Assembly (NCBI RefSeq): GCF_026013605.1
Contig: NZ_JAPDPJ010000001.1
Location: forward strand, 372,001 to 436,000
Reading direction: 5' to 3'
From: Plebeiibacterium sediminum
GTDB lineage: Bacteria; Bacteroidota; Bacteroidia; Bacteroidales; Marinilabiliaceae
DNA: 64,000 nt
The position numbers were made by a program, and so were the translations under genes. The notes below the pieces were generated by a model. The model worked only from the letters and a program-made list of their open reading frames with translations, had not been told where the DNA came from and did not search any database. Numbering within the stretch: the stretch's first letter is position 1; each line of letters opens with the position of its first letter. Shown here one piece after another: positions 57,183-64,000 of the stretch.

Positions 57183-58434
57183 TCTCTACGTTAGTTAAAG
57201 GAAGTTCTACAATAAATTTCCCATCGTATATATAATTACTAATTTCTTTACCTGCCAGGTATCTGTATCGTTTAGATAGGTTATTTAATCCAATTCCTGT
57301 GGTATTTTGAATACCAGCCTTAGGTTGAAATCTGTTTTCAATAATTAGCTTGTTCTCAACATTGATATAAACCCTGATTGTCATGGGATATTCTTCGCTA
57401 ATAATATTGTGTTTTATTATGTTTTCAACCAATGGTTGAAGCGATAATGCGGGTAATTTTAGTTTAGATTCAAGCTCTTCATCAATTTCAATTTCAAAAA
57501 GCAATTTGTCTTCGTACTTAATATCAAGCAAATACTGATAGGCTTTTAAAAAAAATATTTCTTCTTTTAATGTAACTAACTCCTGCCAATTTCCTTTTAA
57601 AATGTAGCGAAACAGGTTTGAAATTTCATTAATGAACTTTAATGCTTTTTTGTTTTGATTTTCGCGTACAAGTCCTGATAATGAGTTTAAAGAGTTAAAG
57701 AAAAAGTGTGGGCTAATTTGAGCCGAAAGTGCCTCAAATCTGTTTTGAAGGCTCTCTGTTTTCAATTTTTCGTTTTCTACAACCATATTTTGTTGTTTGT
57801 AGAGCAACTGATAAAGCTGTCCGAATAATACTACTGATACAAAAATAAATAAACCCTTAAATATGGCTATGCCATCAAGATATCGGGGAAATGGGTGAAA
57901 CTGAACCTTGTAGTGTAAGATAAATGAGTTTAAGAAAACACCTATATAACAAATGATTAATGTGAGTCCTATAACTATGTATGGTCTGTATTTATCTGAT
58001 ATACTATGAAACAGAGGATTCTTTTTTTGTCTGTTAGGATTATTAATAGCCAATAATATCCAGGTTAAAACAAAAAAGAATACAAAATCGAATACAATAC
58101 CTGTTACACTATCTCTATTAAGAAAAAAATCAGGTGGTATTTCACCATTTTTTCTGAATGGTTCCTTTTTGTTTTGAATGCTATCATTAAATACGTTAAG
58201 CCTCTCCTCATTCATTGGAGGAGGAGGTATTTTATCAAATGCGTTATTGGATGGAGGTGAGGGCCTTTCTGTATGCTCTGCATTTATCCATTTACCTCTT
58301 TCGTGCATATCCCGGTTATCTGATGATGATTGGTCAATATGTCTCACAACATCAGGAAAAACAATAAATACTCCAATTATTAAGGCAACTAGAATATTTA
58401 TAATCTGTGTTTTATATAAGTATTTTAAGCTCAT
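57163..58434 (-). CDS. LytS/YehU-type sensor histidine kinase
   Basis: Membrane histidine kinase of about 423 residues. A first TM (about 9-28) is followed by a Pro-rich extracytoplasmic loop, then three further TM segments (about 113-130, 152-175, 190-213). The His_kinase domain has RFEALSAQISPHFFFNSLNSL with the phospho-acceptor His in PHFFFNSLN, and an N-box PLVENIIKHNI with a TGIGLNNLSKRY glycine box. Start at ATG 58434; an in-frame GTG at 58440 adds two residues. The following regulator gene overlaps by 20 bases. Confidence 0.92.
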   Translation of the reverse strand: MSLKYLYKTQIINILVALIIGVFIVFPDVVRHIDQSSSDNRDMHERGKWINAEHTERPSPPSNNAFDKIPPPPMNEERLNVFNDSIQNKKEPFRKNGEIPPDFFLNRDSVTGIVFDFVFFFVLTWILLAINNPNRQKKNPLFHSISDKYRPYIVIGLTLIICYIGVFLNSFILHYKVQFHPFPRYLDGIAIFKGLFIFVSVVLFGQLYQLLYKQQNMVVENEKLKTESLQNRFEALSAQISPHFFFNSLNSLSGLVRENQNKKALKFINEISNLFRYILKGNWQELVTLKEEIFFLKAYQYLLDIKYEDKLLFEIEIDEELESKLKLPALSLQPLVENIIKHNIISEEYPMTIRVYINVENKLIIENRFQPKAGIQNTTGIGLNNLSKRYRYLAGKEISNYIYDGKFIVELPLTNVENESSNY

Positions 58435-58506
58435 TACCACTAAATATAATCCTAATAGATATATTATACAAAGATTGCAATTTAGATTATCTCTTAAATT
58501 TATAAT

Positions 58507-60219
58507 TCACAATTCTTCAGAAGATACAGATCTTCTTCCTCCTGGGCCACCACCGCTTTGACTTCCTATTGAAGTGATGGTACTTGAAATTGTAAATGAT
58601 TGATATTCTGTACCAGGCGTATACTCACCATTAGTGTACAAACCTCCAGATTCAGTTCCTGTTGAGCTTCCACCTGTGTAGATAGAATAAGTTTTACCAG
58701 AACTTAAGTCTGGAGAAGATATGGCTACAGATTGGTATTGATGTGCTGGTTTAAAGGTTGCGATGGTATTACCACTATTGTCTTCTAAATGAAATAATGT
58801 ATTGGCAGAATAACTCGAAGTAAAGTTGATTAATGCTGCATACTGAGAAGAACTGGTACTAGGAGCTTCAGCCATTCCGGAGCTACCTGCTGCAATTAAA
58901 AGTCCGCCATTAACTTTAAAAGAACCATCATAATCCAGTGCTCCATTTCCACTGTTTGTTGGTCCATGAACCAGTACTGTACCTGCAGTCATTTCACCCG
59001 AACCATTCATATCCAAACCATCGCCATAAGCATATACAAATACAGTTCCTCCATTAATATAGAGGTAGTTGCTATTTCCACCTGCAGCGTTAATGCCGTC
59101 ATCAGAAGCTGTCAAATCAATATGTCCTCCATTGATTGTAATTGTTCTGGCTTCTAAACCCTCATATGATGTAAGGATTTCAATAGTTCCATTGTTAATC
59201 TCCAGCTCGTTTTCTGCATGTATCCCATCATCGTTGGTCGATAGGGTCAACTTTCCATCATTAATCATAATATCTAAATCAGAATGCACAGCATCATCAA
59301 CTGAATTGATTGTAAATTCACCATTCTGAATATATACTAAAGTTCCTGCTTTAATGCCTTTAGCGGAGCTAGTACTTCCATTGCATGTAATATTAAAGGT
59401 TCCATCAGTAATGGTAATCTTATTGTAAGCATATAATCCATCACTATATGTATCTATTGTAAAGTCAGCATAAACAATATTAATATACCCGCATGCACTG
59501 TTTTCGTTATCAGATTTTACTGCATCACCATCGGAATCAATTACAAAAGTACCATCATTAATTATTAGGTAGTCTTTACCTCTTATACCATCATCATTAG
59601 CAGTTATATTGTAGTTGCCAGAGTTAATAACAAGCCCATCTTTACTTGTTATACCATCTTTATAATTAGCACTAATATTTAGTGTGCCATTACCAGATAG
59701 TCGTAAATCAGATTTTGAAAAAAGTGCGGCATTGGCATCTTCGTCAGTAAAGGTATTTCCATCACTAATTGAATTGGTAGTATTGTCGTTAAGAATAACA
59801 ATGGTTCGTAATGATTTTTGAATATATATTCCAGGGTTATCAGAACATGTAACACTAACATTATCTAATATTAGTTTAACAACAGATTCGTTATCTGCGC
59901 TAACCAAAATTTCACCATCAGTTAAAGTTCCTTGAAATAAATAATTTCCCTGGGATGAAACTGTTAATATTCCATCTTCAAAGGTAGCGCCATCCCCGGT
60001 TATTTCGGCTGTATTATCGTTAAAAACTATAGTGGTTACATCAGAGGCATCCCATTGATAATCAGTTTCTATTTCGTAGTATTCTGAGTAATCTGAATCA
60101 TCGTCATTTGAGCTGCTGCTTCCTCCACTTTCTGAGTCTGAATCAATATTTCTTTCGCAAGCTCCCATAAAAAATAGGATTAAAAGAGCTAAGGTGTAAA
60201 ATCTTAATGATGCTATCAT
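58507..60219 (-). CDS. DUF4353 carbohydrate-binding beta-helix lipoprotein
   Basis: A 570-residue lipoprotein from ATG 60219 (the long upstream frame adds 18 residues ahead of the promoter). Lipobox FFMGAC, then a Ser/Asp-rich linker. The bulk is a repeated beta-helix of DUF4353 type, as in the polysaccharide-binding protein Cthe_2159: repeats such as DGLVINSGNYNITANDDGIRGKDYL and INDGTFVIDSDGDAVKSDNEN, with many DDG(I/L) turns. The C-terminus ends GGGPGGRRS. It shows a good promoter just upstream and is beside the two-component pair. In other genomes it co-occurs with VTC and DUF4956 genes, as here. Confidence 0.85.
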   Translation of the reverse strand: MIASLRFYTLALLILFFMGACERNIDSDSESGGSSSSNDDDSDYSEYYEIETDYQWDASDVTTIVFNDNTAEITGDGATFEDGILTVSSQGNYLFQGTLTDGEILVSADNESVVKLILDNVSVTCSDNPGIYIQKSLRTIVILNDNTTNSISDGNTFTDEDANAALFSKSDLRLSGNGTLNISANYKDGITSKDGLVINSGNYNITANDDGIRGKDYLIINDGTFVIDSDGDAVKSDNENSACGYINIVYADFTIDTYSDGLYAYNKITITDGTFNITCNGSTSSAKGIKAGTLVYIQNGEFTINSVDDAVHSDLDIMINDGKLTLSTNDDGIHAENELEINNGTIEILTSYEGLEARTITINGGHIDLTASDDGINAAGGNSNYLYINGGTVFVYAYGDGLDMNGSGEMTAGTVLVHGPTNSGNGALDYDGSFKVNGGLLIAAGSSGMAEAPSTSSSQYAALINFTSSYSANTLFHLEDNSGNTIATFKPAHQYQSVAISSPDLSSGKTYSIYTGGSSTGTESGGLYTNGEYTPGTEYQSFTISSTITSIGSQSGGGPGGRRSVSSEEL

Positions 60220-60688
60220 AACTTTTAAATTTTTAGATTTTAAAGCAAATGTAGGTTTGGTACTAAAAAGCAAGAGTAATAATATCAGGGAAGTGGCATT
60301 AAACGGGGGTGAAGTGGGAAAAATTGAGTTGGCTTGTTTTTGTCTAAGAATTATATTGTATGTGGTTGTTAATTAGTAGTATAGATTTATGAATATACAT
60401 GTTGTTTTGAAGTGAGATAAATATCCTAGTTCACCCTGAAAAAATTCCGTTTAACCATAAAACCACTCATCATACATTAATTAAAGGTTTAAAATTGCTG
60501 TCATAATTATTGCTTGTTTATAGAAAATGGTTTTAAAACTATATCAAACAAATATGATGTGATTACAAGGTTTATAGGATTGTTTACTTTATATAAAACA
60601 TTGTAATACAGTTGATAATTAGTAGTAAATCAATTCGGTGGTTTATGGATTATTTAGGTTTTATAATGTGTACATATTAAATTCAGGA
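60220..60688. other. Divergent intergenic region between DUF4353 and VTC genes
   Basis: About 470 bases. The left end has the minus-strand promoter at 60246-60273. The rest shows no gene, hairpin or repeat that I can support, and I found no exact TAnnTTTG for the rightward VTC gene. Confidence 0.5.
60246..60273 (-). promoter_or_regulatory. Bacteroidota-type promoter of the DUF4353 gene
   Basis: On the minus strand, TTG (60273-60271) and TACATTTG (60253-60246) are 17 bases apart. Position 27 bases before ATG 60219 supports that start over the longer frame. Confidence 0.65.
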
Positions 60689-61462
60689 ATGATGAAGAGG
60701 ATAGAATCAAGTTTCTTTAAACCCATTCATATTGACCAGATCGATAATGTAAAGCTAATGGATCGGACAGATACAAAATATTGTATTGCGTTTAATCAAT
60801 TACAGGAAATCTTAAATAGTATTAGTACAGACTATTATGCATTATCAATTGAAAATATGAATCAATTAAAATATGCAACCACCTATTACGATACCTATCA
60901 TCGTCAAATGTATGGTAATCACCATAGAGGAAAATTAAACAGGTATAAAATACGGAAGAGAACCTATCTTATTTCAGACACCAGTTTCCTGGAGGTAAAA
61001 TTTAAATCAAATAAGGGTAGAACCATTAAAAACAGAATGGAGATTCCTCAAAACTTTCAATTTATAACTTTTGATGAACAGGAGTTTATTTCAAATAATA
61101 CGCCTTATAAAAGTCATCAGTTATATCCGGTTTTAAACAATAGATTTACTCGTATAACTCTTGTAAATAAAAGATTAAAAGAGCGTTGTACCATCGATTT
61201 TAATTTGAGGTTTTATAATGATGATCGATTAGTAAAATTAGATGATTTAGTCATCGTTGAAGTGAAAACAGGGAAACGAAGTGAACACTCTAGTTTGGTC
61301 AATGCACTTCGGGAACGTAAAATTTTACCCTGTGGGTTTAGTATGTATTGCATAGGCCTTTCTTTAATTGAAGATACCCTTAAAAAAAACGCATTTAAGC
61401 CCAAATTAAGGGCTATCCACCATAAGTTTAAAACAACATATCAACTTCAGGAAGTAGTGTAA
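60689..61462 (+). CDS. VTC-domain protein (polyphosphate polymerase-like)
   Basis: A 257-residue protein from ATG 60689, with a TCAGGA-type sequence before it; a GTG 51 bases earlier adds an unlikely extension. It has the VTC core pattern: MDRTDTKYCIAF, ATTYYDTYHRQMY, YKIRKRTYLISDTSFLEVKFK (basic/acid tunnel residues) and VIVEVKTGKRSEHSS. In yeast, Vtc4 makes polyphosphate from ATP. The family in bacteria is usually found beside DUF4956 genes and is not well studied. Tunnel residues (Arg, Lys, Glu) are present. Confidence 0.88.
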   Translation: MMKRIESSFFKPIHIDQIDNVKLMDRTDTKYCIAFNQLQEILNSISTDYYALSIENMNQLKYATTYYDTYHRQMYGNHHRGKLNRYKIRKRTYLISDTSFLEVKFKSNKGRTIKNRMEIPQNFQFITFDEQEFISNNTPYKSHQLYPVLNNRFTRITLVNKRLKERCTIDFNLRFYNDDRLVKLDDLVIVEVKTGKRSEHSSLVNALRERKILPCGFSMYCIGLSLIEDTLKKNAFKPKLRAIHHKFKTTYQLQEVV

Positions 61463-61465
61463 ATT

Positions 61466-62164
61466 ATGGCCAATTTAATATATCAATTATTCGATTACAA
61501 AATAAACCTGCTTTCTGCAATGGGAGGTTGGGATGAAAAGCTTAGTCTGTTTGGAATTCAAATCATTGACATAAGTGGATTTACTGAACTTGCAGTTCGG
61601 TTTTTATTTAACACTGTTTTATTGTTAGTGGTGGTTCACTTTATTTATGCTAAAAACAGTCGGCGAAAGGACTTTTACTTTTCTTATTTGTCTATTGGAG
61701 TAATTGTATTTCTGCTATGTTTCTTGCTAAATAGTGTAAAGTTAGAGTTGGGCTTTGCCATGGGCCTTTTTGCCATTTTTGGTATTATACGCTATCGTAC
61801 TGACGCTATTCCAATTAAAGAAATGACCTATCTATTTATCGTAATAGGTATATCGGTTATGAATGCTTTGGCACACAGTAAATTGAGCTATTCTGAGTTG
61901 GTATTTACAAATGTAATAATTATTGCAGGCTTGTGGTTTTTGGAAAAAAGATTGAGTTTAAAGCAGGAGCAAAGTGTCACACTGATCTATGAGAAGATTG
62001 AAAACATTCATAAACACAATTCTTCAGAGTTGTTGGATGATTTAAGGGACCGTACAGGAATAAATATCAATAGATATGAGATTAATAAGATTGATTTTCT
62101 AAGAGATGTAGCCGAAATCACTTTGTATTTTCATGTGAATGGAAATATTCAACATAAAGAATAA
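61466..62164 (+). CDS. DUF4956 membrane protein
   Basis: A 232-residue protein with four predicted TM segments (about 47-62, 71-87, 91-107, 115-160). FGIIRYRTDAIPIKEMTYLF is the family's invariant block. The C-terminal soluble part includes LLDDLRDRTGININRYEINK. It begins three bases after the VTC gene stop, so the pair is co-transcribed and probably a complex. The precise role is unknown. Confidence 0.88.
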   Translation: MANLIYQLFDYKINLLSAMGGWDEKLSLFGIQIIDISGFTELAVRFLFNTVLLLVVVHFIYAKNSRRKDFYFSYLSIGVIVFLLCFLLNSVKLELGFAMGLFAIFGIIRYRTDAIPIKEMTYLFIVIGISVMNALAHSKLSYSELVFTNVIIIAGLWFLEKRLSLKQEQSVTLIYEKIENIHKHNSSELLDDLRDRTGININRYEINKIDFLRDVAEITLYFHVNGNIQHKE

Positions 62165-62202
62165 TACTTATGCTGCTTACAATTTGTTGATGTAAAATAA
62201 GA

Positions 62203-62868
62203 ATGATGAAATTGATGAAAATTAGAATATTAGTACTGTTCTCTTTTGTTTTAATAACTAGTTTTATGGGTATTGGACCATATGCTCAAACGGTAGAGAA
62301 AGAGTGGCAGACCAGGATGGCCTTTCAAACTTCATACAAGATTATAGATGATCTGACAATTGAAATTTCTCCTGAATTACGCTTTGATAATGAATTTAAG
62401 TTAGACAAATATTTATTGGAAGGAGCGCTGGAATATGAGTTTTTAAAGCATTTTTCGGCAGGAGCAGGGTATCGGTTTTTAGCCAATAAAAAGAAAAGTG
62501 GAGATACAGAATATCTGCATAGATATAAATTTTTTGCTAGTTATCAGACTAAGATAAAGAGGTGGAAACCTGGTTTTAAATTAAGTTATGCCGATTATTC
62601 TGATGATGAAGAGGAAGATTCTGAATATTTACGACCTAAGTTGTCGCTAGCTTATAATATTCGTAAAAGCAAAATTACACCTAAAGTGGGAGTGGAGTAC
62701 TTTTATCAAATACCTACCTCAGAATGGTATAAGGTACGATATAATGTAAGTTTAGATTACAAGTTGATGAAGAAAAATTATCTAAATCTGGGGTATAAAT
62801 TTGATTATTACTTAAATGATTATTTAAACAAGAATATTATTGAAATATCTTATAAACTAAAGTTTTAG
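62203..62868 (+). CDS. DUF2490-type outer-membrane protein
   Basis: A 221-residue secreted protein (signal MMKLMKIRILVLFSFVLITS). The mature part is a beta-rich barrel of the DUF2490 type: EWQTRMAFQTSYKIIDDLTI, LEGALEYEFLKHFSAGAGYRF, YKFFASYQTKIKRWKPGFKL and final Phe-terminated KNIIEISYKLKF. It lies 38 bases after DUF4956 and ends in a strong terminator, so it belongs to the VTC-DUF4956 transcript. An exporter or anchoring role for the product is inferred. Confidence 0.78.
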   Translation: MMKLMKIRILVLFSFVLITSFMGIGPYAQTVEKEWQTRMAFQTSYKIIDDLTIEISPELRFDNEFKLDKYLLEGALEYEFLKHFSAGAGYRFLANKKKSGDTEYLHRYKFFASYQTKIKRWKPGFKLSYADYSDDEEEDSEYLRPKLSLAYNIRKSKITPKVGVEYFYQIPTSEWYKVRYNVSLDYKLMKKNYLNLGYKFDYYLNDYLNKNIIEISYKLKF

Positions 62869-62930
62869 CTGAGTCAAGATGTTGCTTTAAATAACTTTTG
62901 CATATAAAACATATCATTAATGCTAATTTT

Positions 62931-62973
62931 AAAAGAGGCTATCCAAATTGTGTATCGGATAGCCTCTTTTTTT
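62931..62973. terminator. Bidirectional terminator
   Basis: AAAAGAGGCTATCC (62931-62944) pairs perfectly with GGATAGCCTCTTTT (62957-62970) around a 12-base loop, followed by T-runs. It lies between the convergent DUF2490 gene and the C1 peptidase gene. Confidence 0.9.
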
Positions 62974-62990
62974 CTTTTATATACTAATGT

Positions 62991-64000
62991 TTAAAACATG
63001 GGATCCCATGGAGGTAACATCTCTGATTTTTGTTTGTAGATATCCAATACTTTTTGACTGATAAACTTTTTATTCACAACAATGCGAAACATATATTCAT
63101 CGAACCATTTATCTGTAAAAGTAAGGTATCCATTTTCTCCAGAATTGGCTCCCCAACTGTTTTCAAACTGCCATTTCACAGGATTTTCATTTTTATCAAC
63201 TTCCACTGCAATTAATGCCATTCCATGCGATGAACCACTATCGTGAGATTGAATACGCTGTTTTTTAGTCATTCCAAAAGGAATATCATAAACAGCTTCA
63301 AAGTCGTAATTATCTACATCTAAAACCCCGAAATCTCTGCGTAATTGTTTACCTACATCACAGGAAGCATACATTGCTTCATTGTTTTTAATCGATTCAA
63401 TACAAAATTGTTTAATTACTTCATTAGGAAGGTTTACATAATGCCAATTTTCACCTTCTTCAACATTACGATAGTTCTCTATTTCATAATGTTTCCAGTA
63501 ATCACGCGAAGGATCATTCATTAACATTACATAATCACTTAGTTTTATATCACCTAAAACCTCTTTCATAAACGATTGAGGCGTATATTCTTTATTTTCA
63601 GAAACAGTACCTTCTTTATCTTTAAATCTATATTCGAAGTTTACCGGTGGTTCACCTAAATTTAAAACCAACATACGATAAACGTCACCTAACATTTCTA
63701 CTTTGCGATCATGAATTTGTTTGTTGTTTTTACCATCATTTTTCATATCACGAAGCTCTAATGCCTGTTCCCTTAATTTGCGATTAAGCAATTTGGTTAA
63801 CCAGCTTGTATTATTGCTGGAATAGGTTTCTTCCATGGCTTCTTTGGGCACCATACCGTATTTTTCAGCAAGATTTACAAAGTTAATCCACTGTCCGCCG
63901 TCATCAACAGGATATTTGAAATACCAACTTACTTTTTCATCATCAAATCCTCGATCTGAAGTGTTTAAAATGTTATTTAAAAACAGATTCGATTTCTCAA
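62991..64000 (-). CDS. C1-family aminopeptidase (PepC/bleomycin-hydrolase-like), N-terminus outside window
   Basis: Cysteine aminopeptidase, about 336 C-terminal residues visible. The frame stays open past the Met at 63854 to the window edge (SWYFKYPVDDGGQWINFVN, AEKYGMVPK), so that Met is not the start. The catalytic His lies in SGSSHGMALIA and the Asn in FENSWGANSGENGYLT; the Cys is beyond the edge. The C-terminus (LPPWDPMF) closely matches aminopeptidase C. It is separated from the convergent DUF2490 gene by the terminator. Confidence 0.9.
   Translation of the reverse strand, partial: EKSNLFLNNILNTSDRGFDDEKVSWYFKYPVDDGGQWINFVNLAEKYGMVPKEAMEETYSSNNTSWLTKLLNRKLREQALELRDMKNDGKNNKQIHDRKVEMLGDVYRMLVLNLGEPPVNFEYRFKDKEGTVSENKEYTPQSFMKEVLGDIKLSDYVMLMNDPSRDYWKHYEIENYRNVEEGENWHYVNLPNEVIKQFCIESIKNNEAMYASCDVGKQLRRDFGVLDVDNYDFEAVYDIPFGMTKKQRIQSHDSGSSHGMALIAVEVDKNENPVKWQFENSWGANSGENGYLTFTDKWFDEYMFRIVVNKKFISQKVLDIYKQKSEMLPPWDPMF

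Noticed and set aside
63854-64000. Met at 63854 as the start of the C1 peptidase
   Set aside because: The frame stays open upstream to the window edge with conserved family sequence (DDGGQW), so the gene is cut by the window, not short.

Overview
The window reads as a low-GC chromosomal segment of a Bacteroidota bacterium, probably Bacteroidales or Marinilabiliales-like. Supporting signs are strong A/T bias, promoters of the TTG-N17/18-TAnnTTTG type, a near absence of purine-rich ribosome binding sites, many lipoproteins and DUF families typical of the phylum (DUF4292, DUF2797, DUF4956, DUF2490, Wzi-type capsule protein), and an atpD-atpC pair apart from the rest of the ATP synthase operon. 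No rRNA, tRNA, CRISPR array, insertion sequence or prophage is visible.

Layout. 1-5.6 kb: a minus-strand chemosensory operon (YfiR-like protein, methyl-accepting receptor, STAS, CheY, HPt, CheA, CheW). 5.7-12.2 kb: a RidA/chorismatase-like enzyme, an RND/MMPL exporter next to a polyprenyl diphosphate synthase, and atpDC ending in a terminator. 12.2-25.0 kb: surface-polysaccharide genes, with GT9 and GT90 transferases, a WaaP/KdkA-like sugar kinase, UDP-galactopyranose mutase with an overlapping transferase, two CDP-glycerol-type polymerases with a TagD-like cytidylyltransferase, a nonulosonate (sialic acid/KDN-type) operon, and a wrecked Wzi capsule-assembly gene. 25.2-32.2 kb: housekeeping genes (U32 peptidase-type tRNA hydroxylase, DUF2797, CDF transporter, rhodanese, HemW, Rrf2 regulator, RpiB).

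32.15-32.71 kb is a gene-free AT-rich gap with DnaA-box-like sites between divergent gene runs. Thirteen consecutive plus-strand genes follow it (nadA, a response regulator, ruvB, flippase, dut, TPR, DUF4292, EnvC-like, RsbW-like, ybeY, mnmG, ade, uvrC). Two perfect 16-bp parS palindromes lie at 43.73 and 43.96 kb and a near-perfect one at 30.64 kb. Together these suggest that the window spans or adjoins the replication origin and its partition region.

47.2-64 kb: lipoate ligase, dtd, a porin gene broken by an in-frame TGA, an L,D-transpeptidase, a patatin lipase, and an unusual three-gene operon (ABC ATPase, HypB/UreG-like GTPase, and a solute-binding-fold protein with no signal peptide) without a permease. 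After that come a LytS/LytTR two-component pair, a DUF4353 beta-helix lipoprotein, a VTC/DUF4956/DUF2490 set and a partial C1-family aminopeptidase. The three-gene operon is my best candidate for an undescribed system; the origin/parS arrangement is the clearest non-coding signal. All family assignments rest on motif recognition by eye; no database search was run.
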